Positions 18,377-27,766 of a DNA stretch of 64,000 bases are shown here, piece by piece. The translations under genes and the position numbers were made by a program. The notes below the pieces were generated by a model. The model was not told the DNA's origin, made no database searches, and saw only the letters and a list, made by a program, of their open reading frames with translations. Source of the DNA: Bacteroidales bacterium M7 (GTDB lineage: Bacteria; Bacteroidota; Bacteroidia; Bacteroidales; Muribaculaceae); NCBI GenBank assembly GCA_001689515.1, contig LUJR01000010.1, positions 1-64,000 on the forward strand, read 5' to 3'. Position 1 is the first letter of the stretch. Every line of letters starts with the position of its first letter.

Positions 18377-21300
18377 TTATCTAACGAAAATCTTCTGACC
18401 GGCGACTATGTAGAAGCCCGGTGTGAGATTGATAGTGGTGGTGCCGGCTGTTACCGAGGCATGCTTGACCACTGCACCAGTCGCATTGGCAAAGTCAAGG
18501 TCAAGATTGCCATCAGATGTCACAGTCACGCAACCATCACCTACCGTCAGACGGAATGCCGTGCCATCCTCAGCCGTCATGTCATCCACACCGAGACCCA
18601 CATCCGACTTCACAGTCAGCTTACTAGCCTTCTCGTCATATGTGATGAGAACTTTACCAGCCGGAGCATTTATAGTCCACTCCCACGAAAGTCCATTGTT
18701 CCAGGCTGGCAATGTAACCTCGTCACCGTCTGCACCAAGCGTAAACGTCTGATAGCCGTCAAACGCCAACAAGCCATGGTAACCACTGGTATATTTGCCA
18801 TTGAGTGATTTGATAACCATCATTTTCAGTCCGGTTTCGGGCACATTTACCTCACCCTTGCACAGACCGTCTGCCGATTTGGCAAGAACAGGCAACTTAT
18901 CCATAGTCTCAATGGTCGGCCATACGAAATTGTCATCCGAATAGAAATTGTTATCGTAGGTCATCAAGAAGAAACCGTCGGTCTTATGAGCCGATGAGAA
19001 CACTTTGATTTTCTTGGTATCCTCGTTGATAAGCATTGATATGCGAGAAACAACTTCACCCTCAGGGAGAGATATGCTCCACTTGGCGGTATTGTCAGCA
19101 GCAGCCTTACGGGCGGCACTGCGTGCACGCACCGGAGTGGCAACCTTTACAAAATCACCTTCCCACACGCCGTCATCACCAAATCTGATTTCGGCAGACC
19201 CGCCGGTAGCAGGCACGATAAGTTCACCATCGGGTGAAGCAAAGTTAAACTCTGCTTTGCCACCTTCTGCCACATTGATCTGAGCGTTAAGAGTAACGGC
19301 ATTAAGTACTTCATCTGATTCAGAAGCTATGAGTTCATCCAGACTGGTATTGTCCGACACGCTTTCGTAGACAGATGCTTTGTTATCGTTAGCAACCTCA
19401 GCTGTCATCTCCATATGGTTAAGGTCAACCTTCACCTTAAGCGTTCCGTTTCCTTTGACTGAAGGCATGAAGAATGAAGATCCATGGAATCTCAGTCCGC
19501 CTGAAGCAATCCCGTTTTTAGCTACAAGCTCATTCGCACCTTCATTAATCACATAACCGATGCCGTTATAATGCATCGTTGACGCAAAGCCTATGGTCAG
19601 CACCTGATTTTCAGGGTTATTAATGGAGAAATACATGTATGGATTGTGTGCATCAACAAATGCGACATCACCCTCATAGACCATGCTTCCAGAAGCGGTC
19701 TCTGTCAGAACAGACCTTTTAATTTCAGCGACATTATTACTCCTCACATATCCATATACTTTGTCAAGATTACGCGCATCCATGATCATGTTGCCTGATA
19801 CGAAAAGACGACCTCCAGCCCACTCGTCAGCTTTGACTCTGAAAACTGACGTAGGTGCGAAGAAATCAGCCACACCTTCCTCGAAAGTCAGTGATATCGG
19901 CTCCATCTGTGACCATTTTGTCATATCTTTTGCAATCGCAATAGACGGAGCTGTACAAAAATCCAGTTTGTCCTTAGGTATGTCAACAAAGCCGGCACAA
20001 TCCTTTACAGCATATTTGCGGAAGTCTGCACGGTCAGCATATGAAGGCAGCTTGCCGTCAGTCAACGTTCCGAAAAGATAGTACACCGAGCCACTACGTT
20101 CAAGATACATCTTATGCGTGTTCATATCTATCATAAGATTATATTCCTGGTAGCTTATGCCTTCGGGATTCTGCACAGTGATATGATTAGGTGTCTTTGC
20201 GGTCACGCCCTCCTGCACTGTAAATGTCGCTTCAGCAACTCCGAGGTCATCAAATTTCCATGAAAATCCGTCAGGCAATGTAAGGGCATATGAGCCTTCT
20301 GCCTCAGCTTCGTCACGTGAGATAGGCAGCTTATAGGTATACAGCTTGATAACCTGAGGATCATCCCCTGTTACCCTAAATGTCATCTCATATACGCCGT
20401 CAGTGCCTGCAACCTCTGTGCCACCGTCTGTGTAAAGACCCTGAACACCCTTGGGGTCTGCATTGTCATAAGCATACTCTCCCGCGGCTTCAATAGGCAT
20501 ATCCGAGAATGTCACACGCTCCGCAGATGGTTCCACATACATATACATCATGCCACCGGGCCACTCAGAGAACTGGAAAGCGCCCTTGCCTCCGATGATA
20601 AGCCTCTGTGTCTGCTCACCGTTGACTGTACCAAATTCCATCGGCATGTCGTCATACTGACTGCCAAGCGAATTGCTCTCCCAGTCGCCAAGAGATGTGT
20701 AAAAGCGGAATATTGCATCAGCTGCCGAAATCTCGTAATTGCCGTAGTAGCCGCCATTGACAGTTTTCTTAAGAGTCATAGAGCCGTCGGCTATGTTCCA
20801 TCCCTGGGGAGCACCTATAAGGTATATCTCAGTCGCTGCCTTTTCGCCTTCAAACTTCACTACAGGTTTAGTACCAGGTGTAACCGTCACAGTATATGTG
20901 CGGCTACCGCGCATTGCGGGTACAATCCAATATGCGCCATCAGCCTGACTTGCCACGACAGCCGAGCTGTAATACAATCCCGTCACATCATTGAAACTCA
21001 TTGCGCGGTCAGCCGCGGGGCATATAACGCTGTTGGCGTCCTGAGAGCCGGACAGGGCAGATATGAAATTAATTTTGTCACCTTGCGATACTCTCAATGT
21101 ACCTGTATAATTACCTTCGCCATCAGGTCGTAATACATCAAACTTGTCAACGACTTGCTGCGAAGCACCTTGCCACGGAGTAAAGCTGTCAGATGCGCGA
21201 TGCACGTACATGACATCTTCCACTGATGCCGCTGAGCTGTTCTCGCTAAGCTGTATGACCGACTGGTAGGGAATTGTGACGACACCGCCTTTCCAGTCTG

Positions 21301-22036
21301 ATTTGCTATAGCCACGCGCCTTGGTAGCCTGTGTGTTAAAGGTAACCTCGTTGTATCCATCGGACAATTCGCCGGCAGAAGCATTGTTCCACCATTCGCC
21401 GCGATTGAAATCATAATAGTTAAACGACAGCTTGCCTGCCGGTACATACTCCTCGTATCCAATGGCAGAGATATAATCGGCAGCATTGTCAAGAGTCGGA
21501 TCAGGCATTCCTTCAGGAACTACCACGCAATCAATCGTAGGTACAAGGAATATCTTGCCGACATTAAGGTTGGCTATCACCTTATATTGTTTCATATATG
21601 ATGATCCCGTCTCCAATCGCCATGTTCCAGGCTCTACATATGGCGAGCAGAAGTCCTCCATCTTGACTGTGGAGGTGGAGTAGAGTCCGCTTTTCCCGAC
21701 AGGCTCCATCATCAATCCGTCAGCAAACGGAGCAATGACGTATTGCTTGTAGACAGAATAATCATTCTCGTCCTTGGCTACAGGAAGATCAGAAAGGAGA
21801 CGAAACCATGCCGATGATGAAAACGAGAAGGTACCCTCATAGACATTGCTGCCAGGAGATGTCTCGTAGAGTTTGCGGTCGGCGAAAAACTCAGCATTGT
21901 CAGTACATGGTCTTTCCCACCAGTTGTCATGACCGATAATGTAGATACAGTCGGCTTCGGCTCGAGCCGAGAAGGCGATACCGGTCAGCAAAGTGACGCA
22001 AGCCGCCCATCGCAGTAACAGATGTCTCATACGCAA
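18377..22036 (-). CDS. Large modular secreted protein (SusE/SusF-like modules)
   Basis: 1219 residues with a signal peptide (RHLLLRWAACVTLLTGIAFSARA). It is built from many beta-rich modules, several opening like starch-binding SusE/SusF domains: CIYIIGHDNWWERP near 30, EIYLIGAPQGWNIADGSM near 405, VYYLFGTLTDGKLP near 655. The C-terminus ends TPGFYIVAGQKIFVR, like the tails of the proteins at 6337 and 8674. It is probably an exported glycan-binding or surface protein; this is inferred from module style only. There is no SusC/SusD partner nearby. An alternative start is the Met at residue 3. A G8 run lies in the promoter spacer. Confidence 0.65.
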   Translation of the reverse strand: MRMRHLLLRWAACVTLLTGIAFSARAEADCIYIIGHDNWWERPCTDNAEFFADRKLYETSPGSNVYEGTFSFSSSAWFRLLSDLPVAKDENDYSVYKQYVIAPFADGLMMEPVGKSGLYSTSTVKMEDFCSPYVEPGTWRLETGSSYMKQYKVIANLNVGKIFLVPTIDCVVVPEGMPDPTLDNAADYISAIGYEEYVPAGKLSFNYYDFNRGEWWNNASAGELSDGYNEVTFNTQATKARGYSKSDWKGGVVTIPYQSVIQLSENSSAASVEDVMYVHRASDSFTPWQGASQQVVDKFDVLRPDGEGNYTGTLRVSQGDKINFISALSGSQDANSVICPAADRAMSFNDVTGLYYSSAVVASQADGAYWIVPAMRGSRTYTVTVTPGTKPVVKFEGEKAATEIYLIGAPQGWNIADGSMTLKKTVNGGYYGNYEISAADAIFRFYTSLGDWESNSLGSQYDDMPMEFGTVNGEQTQRLIIGGKGAFQFSEWPGGMMYMYVEPSAERVTFSDMPIEAAGEYAYDNADPKGVQGLYTDGGTEVAGTDGVYEMTFRVTGDDPQVIKLYTYKLPISRDEAEAEGSYALTLPDGFSWKFDDLGVAEATFTVQEGVTAKTPNHITVQNPEGISYQEYNLMIDMNTHKMYLERSGSVYYLFGTLTDGKLPSYADRADFRKYAVKDCAGFVDIPKDKLDFCTAPSIAIAKDMTKWSQMEPISLTFEEGVADFFAPTSVFRVKADEWAGGRLFVSGNMIMDARNLDKVYGYVRSNNVAEIKRSVLTETASGSMVYEGDVAFVDAHNPYMYFSINNPENQVLTIGFASTMHYNGIGYVINEGANELVAKNGIASGGLRFHGSSFFMPSVKGNGTLKVKVDLNHMEMTAEVANDNKASVYESVSDNTSLDELIASESDEVLNAVTLNAQINVAEGGKAEFNFASPDGELIVPATGGSAEIRFGDDGVWEGDFVKVATPVRARSAARKAAADNTAKWSISLPEGEVVSRISMLINEDTKKIKVFSSAHKTDGFFLMTYDNNFYSDDNFVWPTIETMDKLPVLAKSADGLCKGEVNVPETGLKMMVIKSLNGKYTSGYHGLLAFDGYQTFTLGADGDEVTLPAWNNGLSWEWTINAPAGKVLITYDEKASKLTVKSDVGLGVDDMTAEDGTAFRLTVGDGCVTVTSDGNLDLDFANATGAVVKHASVTAGTTTINLTPGFYIVAGQKIFVR

Positions 22037-22094
22037 GAAATATTTAATTGGTTAGATGTGTAAAATAATTTTCAAAGTCATTAAACCTATTTCA

Positions 22095-22127
22095 CAAAAA
22101 TAAGTATTTTACCCCCCCCTCTAACAA
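22095..22127 (-). promoter_or_regulatory. Promoter of the 1219-residue protein with a G8 run in the spacer
   Basis: On the minus strand the -7 box TATTTTTG (22102 to 22095) is preceded by a TTG at 22127 to 22125, a possible -33 element. Between them, at 22112-22119, is a run of eight G (C on the plus strand). The spacing between boxes is about 22 bases. Slippage in the run would change that spacing and could switch transcription; this is inference. Confidence 0.5.
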
Positions 22128-22183
22128 GTTAAATAAGGTTAAAAAACCGTCAGCTTTGTAGGGTCTCTGTACAATGCTGTAAC

Positions 22184-22418
22184 GCTCGCGGTGTTAGCCG
22201 CGAGGGGTGTAGTAGCCACATGCAAGCAAATCGTCAGACTTGCGCAGCTTGTGGAAAACGGATGTAATGGAAATCCGGCGGTGTAACTGCCGGGGCAATC
22301 GCATGCATCAGCCCCGGCAGCTAACGCCGCCGGCATATGATGGAGCATTTTGGACCACAAGCTTCACAAGTCTGGCGACTTGCTTGCATGTGGCTACTGC
22401 TACCGCCGCGGCTATGCC
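22184..22418. repeat. Long nested inverted repeat
   Basis: The 483-base space between two minus-strand genes carries no gene. Its core is an imperfect inverted repeat of 43 bp (22211-22253 with 22354-22396, four mismatches), containing GTAGCCACATGCAAGCAA. Inside is a GC-rich hairpin, CTGCCGGGGC with GCCCCGGCAG, extended by CCGGCGG with CCGCCGG. Outside are small hairpins CTCGCGG/CCGCGAG (22184-22203) and GCGG/CCGC near 22408-22419. The layout resembles the element at 17300 but the sequence is different and no flanking direct repeat was found. Confidence 0.65.
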
Positions 22419-22519
22419 GCGCCTTTACAAGCGAAATAATCTTAAACGGCTTGTATGACCATGGGCTAATATGTTGACCTCCGCTGGAGGTCTTGAATAC
22501 ATGAGAGCCTCCAATCCTG

Positions 22520-23557
22520 TCAGCGCAGCGATGAGAGCGGGACTCGCGAAAAGCGGAAAGTCGTCTCGTAGAGAGGGAAGGCGACTTCGAGCAACGCGCC
22601 CTCTTGCTGGATGGTGGCATTTGCTTCCTCGCTGACAGGCTGCATCAAAGCATCATACCACACCAAGTCGAAATGCCTACGGAAGATGGTGGGCGACAGC
22701 CGCCCCTTAAGCATACCTTCACGCCATCGGTTTCGGGCAGTCTTGGCTCCGCCGATATATATGATGTCATATCCGCCATCGTCATTGCGGAGAGTGGCGA
22801 GAGTATAGTTCCCTCCTACGATTCCTTTGGCAGGGTTATTGTTGCGGTCAAAATACTTCCATATACCCTCGACTGCGTCAACGCCTCTGCGGTCGACGAG
22901 ATAACGAACTATCGAGTCATACGTCCACCCGGTAGCCAACTGCCGTGACGGCTCTGCTTCATATTCATCCATCACCATGACTGGCTGCCAGCAGCCATGG
23001 CTCACGACATACCAATCAGACCCACCACCACGTCCACCTTCAATGTCAAAGGTCAACACATGCGACAGAGCGTTTTTCCCGACATACACATGCGCCACGC
23101 TGTCACCGCGCAGCTCTACCGACATAGTGTTGGCACCTCCAGCCATAGCTATCCCTGACGAAACAGATGATTTGCATATCTCCTTCAGCATGCCATCCGC
23201 GTATATCCTTGAAGCAGAGACATCCACGGTGTACTCATCACTGACATTACCGAAATCTGTGTTACGCCCTCTCATGGTCACTTCATAACGGTTATCTCCG
23301 CCCCATGAGATGCCCCACCAGCATGCCGATTCGCCATGGCGCTCACGGTCAGTCACCAAATGACCTCTTGCCTCCATGACCACATATCGCGCGCCCACTG
23401 GCATGGATAAGACCTTTACCATGCTGTCACATACCTCTGACAGAGTGTGATAACGGCGAGAAGGCAATGCAGCAGATGCATCAGAGACTGAAAAAATCAG
23501 CCATAACCCTATCCACACGATACCATGACCCGGATACAAGCATTTACACGGTCTCAT
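22520..23557 (-). CDS. Secreted protein of unknown function
   Basis: 345 residues; not recognised. The N-terminus has a signal-peptide-like segment (IVWIGLWLIFSVSDASA). The remainder is soluble and beta-rich with a Trp-rich stretch (ESACWWGISWGGDNRYEV near 80), a Gly-rich turn (GGRGGGSDW near 175), and conserved-looking blocks GGNYTLATLRNDDGGYDIIYI and WYDALMQPVSEEANAT near the end. It starts 10 bases after the metallophosphoesterase stop and is third in an operon with an outer-membrane barrel, so it likely works in the envelope. Confidence 0.7.
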   Translation of the reverse strand: MRPCKCLYPGHGIVWIGLWLIFSVSDASAALPSRRYHTLSEVCDSMVKVLSMPVGARYVVMEARGHLVTDRERHGESACWWGISWGGDNRYEVTMRGRNTDFGNVSDEYTVDVSASRIYADGMLKEICKSSVSSGIAMAGGANTMSVELRGDSVAHVYVGKNALSHVLTFDIEGGRGGGSDWYVVSHGCWQPVMVMDEYEAEPSRQLATGWTYDSIVRYLVDRRGVDAVEGIWKYFDRNNNPAKGIVGGNYTLATLRNDDGGYDIIYIGGAKTARNRWREGMLKGRLSPTIFRRHFDLVWYDALMQPVSEEANATIQQEGALLEVAFPLYETTFRFSRVPLSSLR

Positions 23558-23567
23558 AGGAGCAATC

Positions 23568-24668
23568 TCAGCGCGCCACGTAGTTCATCCTGACCTTGCT
23601 TACCGAGAGGTTGCCATCGGCATGACATGTGACACGCACAAGATAGTCACCGGCATCAGGTGAATTTGCCTCGCTCATGGAGTCAAGGGTGAGATGTCGC
23701 ACACCGCCAAACCAACGGTCATCCCACTTGTGCACATGTCCGTAGAAAGCGATGGTAGTGTTCCAGTCAGCAAGCTTCTTTAGGATATAGTAACCCTCCT
23801 CGCGGGCATAGGTGGATGCAAACTCGTTGGAACTTGGACGGAAAACATTGGTATGGGTGAATACAAATGTATGCCGCACATTGATACCATGCGTACGCAG
23901 CATCCCGTCCTCTATGGCATCTATCTGTATCTTGCCGAGCGTACCGTTGGCTGAGTCAAGGAAGATGTACTGGTCATACCATCCTTCTGCCACCTTCACA
24001 GTAAACTCATAGGTCGACGAGCGGAATATGGTGGTAAATAGCGCCCATCCGTCATGCGTGATGTCATGGTTGCCTACCACGGGAAAAAAAGGATACTGAA
24101 TATCGTCATCAGTAAGCATCTCTATGTCATAATCTGCAAGAAGCACCAGCAGAGCATCAAAAGGCATCTCGTCCACATCACCGTACGCCGAGATCTGACC
24201 GTCGGCTATGAGTCTGTCAAGGTCATCATGGGATATGTAGAGCTGAGATTCATCATCATAAAGCGGATGGAAATTCCTGGCTATATAGTTTTCCTTCCCC
24301 CTCTCCATGGAGTGTGCGAGAGTCATGTAATATTCGGCTTTAGTGTCCGCGATATCGCCGAGATGAGCCATAAACAGGTCTCCATGCTCCAAAAACAAGC
24401 TCTGCATCTCATCCATGCGCCCGGGATCAGTGGTCAGATGGCTGTCAGAACCTACGAGAAACGAATACTCACCCTGCGCATCCTTGACATCAAGACGGCT
24501 GTCGTAAGTATCCTGATACACCTGAAGGCTCATCTTAACTCGGTCATCCACGCTCGTGGTTCCCACCAGCACACCTGTCGGACTGACCTTGTCACACGAA
24601 GATGTCATCACCCCTATAACGGCAGCCACCATCAAAGCAGCCGAGCCTCTAAAACTTATATTTGTCAT
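23568..24668 (-). CDS. Calcineurin-like metallophosphoesterase lipoprotein
   Basis: 366 residues. The lipobox is near residue 25 (VMTSSCDK). Metal-binding motifs follow in order: GSDSHL near 73 (D-x-H), LGDIADT near 103, VGNHDITHD near 200, FTHTN near 280, and GHVHKWDD near 325. This is the two-metal phosphoesterase fold. The substrate is not known; the lipid anchor places it at the envelope. It is second in an operon after the barrel protein (36 bases) and before the unknown secreted protein (10 bases). Confidence 0.88.
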   Translation of the reverse strand: MTNISFRGSAALMVAAVIGVMTSSCDKVSPTGVLVGTTSVDDRVKMSLQVYQDTYDSRLDVKDAQGEYSFLVGSDSHLTTDPGRMDEMQSLFLEHGDLFMAHLGDIADTKAEYYMTLAHSMERGKENYIARNFHPLYDDESQLYISHDDLDRLIADGQISAYGDVDEMPFDALLVLLADYDIEMLTDDDIQYPFFPVVGNHDITHDGWALFTTIFRSSTYEFTVKVAEGWYDQYIFLDSANGTLGKIQIDAIEDGMLRTHGINVRHTFVFTHTNVFRPSSNEFASTYAREEGYYILKKLADWNTTIAFYGHVHKWDDRWFGGVRHLTLDSMSEANSPDAGDYLVRVTCHADGNLSVSKVRMNYVAR

Positions 24669-24704
24669 TATCTTATCCTCTGAATTTATACATACTTAAA
24701 TTTA

Positions 24705-25419
24705 TTACCACACATACTTTATGCCGAGCTTGCCCGATGTCTCATATCGGCTTGCAAGCTGGCTCATACTGCCTGCAGGGCGTATATTGAATTGTCCGAA
24801 GAGCTGCATCCTGCGGGGAAGATTGGCTTTGAACGACAGACCCCAGTTGATATTCCAGTTTTTCATCGTAGTTGCGGAAAAACAAGCCGATATTCCACGG
24901 ATGCTTTCTCGGCATGACACATAGCTCCGCTCCGAAAGTGAACGTAAATGGCTCAGTGTACGAACTGCCGAGCATGTTATAATTAATAAGCGTCTCACCT
25001 ATAGTGATGGCGAAGTGCGAGCCTTCCCAACGGGCGGAAAGATTGTAACACCACTCGTTGGTAGTGGAACGCTGGTAGCGGTTATACATCACTTTGCCTG
25101 AAAAATAGAAATTGAATTTCCAGACCGGAAGCCGGTACTCACCCTTGCCATAAATGCCGAATTTCTGTTTGTCAAACTGGTACTCAGAGGCACCCATCGC
25201 CGACCATCGGGGCGTGAAGTGACGCTTATATTCTACCGCCGGTCCCATGAAGAAACCTGTGATTATATTTGAGCCGAGAGACATATAGCCTGTGACTTCG
25301 TTTTTGTGCGTACCGTCAAATGCGTCATCGCCCATATAAGTCTGCGCCGAGACGCCGTTGCCATGAGCAGCAAGTGCCAATATTATGCACCCCAAAGCAT
25401 ATCGTGTGATTTTTAGCAT
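24705..25419 (-). pseudogene. Outer-membrane beta-barrel protein gene with a single-base frameshift
   Basis: Two overlapping reading frames make one protein of about 237 residues. The first part has a signal peptide (MLKITRYALGCIILALAAHGNGVSAQ) and alternating strands (EYRLPVWKFNFYFSGKVMY). The frame breaks at a run of five A on the coding strand (24859-24863 on the plus strand). With four A, ...FFRNYDE would continue NWNINWGLSFKANL and end ...SGKLGIKYVW, an aromatic C-terminus typical of outer-membrane barrels. As it stands, the first frame ends at 24742. It may be an error, decay, or a slippage site. First gene of a three-gene operon. Confidence 0.75.
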
Positions 25420-25484
25420 ATTATGTGATTGATTGGTAAGTCAGCACTTATGATACTAATCGTGCCATTTATATCTTGTTAATG

Positions 25485-25492
25485 CAAATTTA
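25485..25492 (-). promoter_or_regulatory. Promoter -7 box for the barrel-phosphoesterase operon
   Basis: CAAATTTA on the plus strand, TAAATTTG on the minus strand, about 66 bases before the ATG at 25419. Confidence 0.6.
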
Positions 25493-25526
25493 ATAAATTT
25501 AAACGAGCTTTTCCATGCGAATTGGT

Positions 25527-25534
25527 TAATTTTG
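25527..25534 (+). promoter_or_regulatory. Promoter -7 box for the sugar-kinase operon
   Basis: TAATTTTG, a full TAnnTTTG match, about 127 bases before the ATG at 25661. Back-to-back with the minus-strand promoter at 25485. Confidence 0.6.
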
Positions 25535-25660
25535 TCACAATTATACACACCACTCATTTATCGATATTCTTCAATCATTGTTTGAAGCTTCTCTCCTACA
25601 ACAAAGTCAGGTAAGCAAGCTCTGCTCTCCAAAGCTACCTTAAACACCTCATATCCAGAC

Positions 25661-26494
25661 ATGAAAATTATTGCTGACAGCAGCTCTACGCGCACCGAAT
25701 GGGTGCTCGCCGATGGCGATAAGATTGTGGAGCATGTGTTTACAGAGGGACTAAATCCCTACTTCCAGACCCGCAAGGAAATTTCCCACAGCATACGTCT
25801 TAATCTCCCCGACGCGTTTTTCCGTCGCCGTTGGGAGCATATATATTTCTATGGTGCCGGATGCGCCAATCCCGACCGCAACAAAGTCATGGAGGCTTCG
25901 CTCGTGGCGCAGTTCCGCACACCGGTGACCGTAATGAGCGACCTTCTCGGAGCTGCCCGCGGCTTGTTTATCGACAAACCAGGGCTTCCGTGCATCCTCG
26001 GCACAGGCTCCAACTCCTGCATATATGACGGCGAGGAAATCGTCGACAACGTAAAGTCGCTCGGTTTCATCCTCGGTGACGAAGGCAGCGGAGCCTATAT
26101 CGGCAAAGCGTTTTTTGGCGACTGCCTCAAAGGCATCGCCCCCAAGCATGTACGCGACCGCTTCTTTGAAGAGTCAGGTCTGACACCAGAGGAGGTCATG
26201 GACAGCGTATATTCCGGACCGTTCCCCAACCGCTGGCTGTCGCAGCAGTCAGCCCGGCTTGCCACAATGCTGGATGACCCCTATGTCTACCAGCTCGTCT
26301 ACGCTTCTCTGATGAAATTTTTCACGCGTAACGTGCTTGGTTACCGTAAGAACGACTATTCAGTGTCGCTCGTAGGTTCGGTGGCATGCCTGTACGAGGA
26401 TATCGTCCGCAAGATAGCCCAGTCCTACGGAATACATATCGAGCAGATAGTCAAAAGCTCCATGCCCGGACTGATAAAATACCATAATCTATAG
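25661..26494 (+). CDS. BadF/BadG/BcrA/BcrD-type ATPase, probable N-acetylhexosamine kinase
   Basis: 277 residues of the ASKHA sugar-kinase fold. The phosphate-1 motif is IADSSSTRTEWVL at residues 3-15, the phosphate-2 region is GTGSNSCIYDGEEI near 118, followed by LGFILGDEGSGAYIGK near 137 and a late adenosine motif VSLVGSVACLYEDIV near 233. GlcNAc and MurNAc kinases of Bacteroidetes share this form. It heads a five-gene operon with a SpoIID/LytB protein and an AmpG-like permease, which supports a role in cell-wall sugar recovery (inference). Confidence 0.85.
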   Translation: MKIIADSSSTRTEWVLADGDKIVEHVFTEGLNPYFQTRKEISHSIRLNLPDAFFRRRWEHIYFYGAGCANPDRNKVMEASLVAQFRTPVTVMSDLLGAARGLFIDKPGLPCILGTGSNSCIYDGEEIVDNVKSLGFILGDEGSGAYIGKAFFGDCLKGIAPKHVRDRFFEESGLTPEEVMDSVYSGPFPNRWLSQQSARLATMLDDPYVYQLVYASLMKFFTRNVLGYRKNDYSVSLVGSVACLYEDIVRKIAQSYGIHIEQIVKSSMPGLIKYHNL

Positions 26495-27766
26495 ATGGAC
26501 ACCCGACATCTGCTTGACATAGCCGCGATGCCCTGCCATGACGGCATAGTAGAGCTGCAATTACGCCCGGGGCATCTCAGCTGGCTGCCGCTCGGACGCG
26601 AACGCATGGCTTCTGTGCTCAATGACACAGGTGCTATGATGGCATACGCTGATGGAGTCGGAGATCCACATATCGACCTGCAGCCTGGAGCTATAAGAGA
26701 CGACTTCGACTTCGGCCCCGTGGTGTTGATACGCCATGACGCATTCTGCCGCTGCGTCCAGTCATTAGATACAGACCTGCGCGGTGCGGCATTTTATGCA
26801 CTGCGATTGATGATACAGCGTCTCGGCAAAATCGTCCACATACCCGAAGCTCTATATACTTTTGATGCGTCAGCATCATCGACGGGGCAGTTTGACTATG
26901 TAGATCCTCGTAACGCTGCCATACAGGCTGAGATGGAGCAGGTAGCCACCGACCATCTCTCAGCCATAGGCGCGTTGATAAGCCAACCGCAGGTGAGCCA
27001 AGTCAATATCGACGAGGGATTTTTCCCTGTCGAAGTCTCAGTAGTCATCCCTGTGCGTAACCGTGTCTCGACTATACGCGATGCCGTGCTCAGCGCGTTG
27101 TCGCAGTCACTTGACTGCACCATGAATGTGCTTGTGGTTGACAACCACAGCTCCGACGGCACATCGCAGGTGCTGGCAGAGCTTGCAGCGTCACATCCAC
27201 GGCTCAAGGTCATAGTGCCGGAGTGTCATCATCTCGGCATCGGAGGATGCTGGAACCGCGCCATTGACGATGCCGCATGCGGACGCTTTGCCGTACAACT
27301 TGACAGCGATGACATCTATTCGGGTGCCGACACACTGCAACGCATAGTCGACACTTTCCGCCGTGAGCAATGCGCCATGGTGGTGGGAGCTTACCGCCTG
27401 ACCGACTTCGACCTCAACACCATCCCCCCGGGGCTCATAGACCACAAGGAATGGACCGAACTTAACGGACGCAACAACCTGCTACGCGTCAACGGAATGG
27501 GTGCACCTCGCGCATTCCTCACCCGCATAGCCCGTGAACTGCATTTCCCCAATGTGTCATACGGCGAGGACTACGCTATGGCTCTGCGCATATCCCGCTC
27601 CTATCATATCGGCAGGATATATGACGAACTGTATCTGTGCCGCCGCTGGCAAGGCAACTCTGACGCACAGCTTGACCGTGCGACCCTCAACCGCTACAAC
27701 TCCTACAAGGATTTTCTGCGCACCGCCGAACTTGAAGCCCGCATACTCATAAACTCGCAGTCATGA
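26495..27766 (+). CDS. Family 2 glycosyltransferase with an extra N-terminal region
   Basis: 423 residues. The GT-A domain starts only near residue 178 (VEVSVVIPVRNRVSTIRDAV), with VVDNHSSDG and the metal motif QLDSDDIY near 265. The first 175 residues contain strings like those in the acceptor half of GT2 enzymes (DDFDFGPVVLIRHDAF, HIPEALYTF), so the protein may be a tandem of a degenerate and an active GT domain. The ATG directly abuts the stop of the kinase gene, and the end overlaps the next gene by 4 bases, so translation is probably coupled. Acceptor unknown. Confidence 0.85.
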   Translation: MDTRHLLDIAAMPCHDGIVELQLRPGHLSWLPLGRERMASVLNDTGAMMAYADGVGDPHIDLQPGAIRDDFDFGPVVLIRHDAFCRCVQSLDTDLRGAAFYALRLMIQRLGKIVHIPEALYTFDASASSTGQFDYVDPRNAAIQAEMEQVATDHLSAIGALISQPQVSQVNIDEGFFPVEVSVVIPVRNRVSTIRDAVLSALSQSLDCTMNVLVVDNHSSDGTSQVLAELAASHPRLKVIVPECHHLGIGGCWNRAIDDAACGRFAVQLDSDDIYSGADTLQRIVDTFRREQCAMVVGAYRLTDFDLNTIPPGLIDHKEWTELNGRNNLLRVNGMGAPRAFLTRIARELHFPNVSYGEDYAMALRISRSYHIGRIYDELYLCRRWQGNSDAQLDRATLNRYNSYKDFLRTAELEARILINSQS

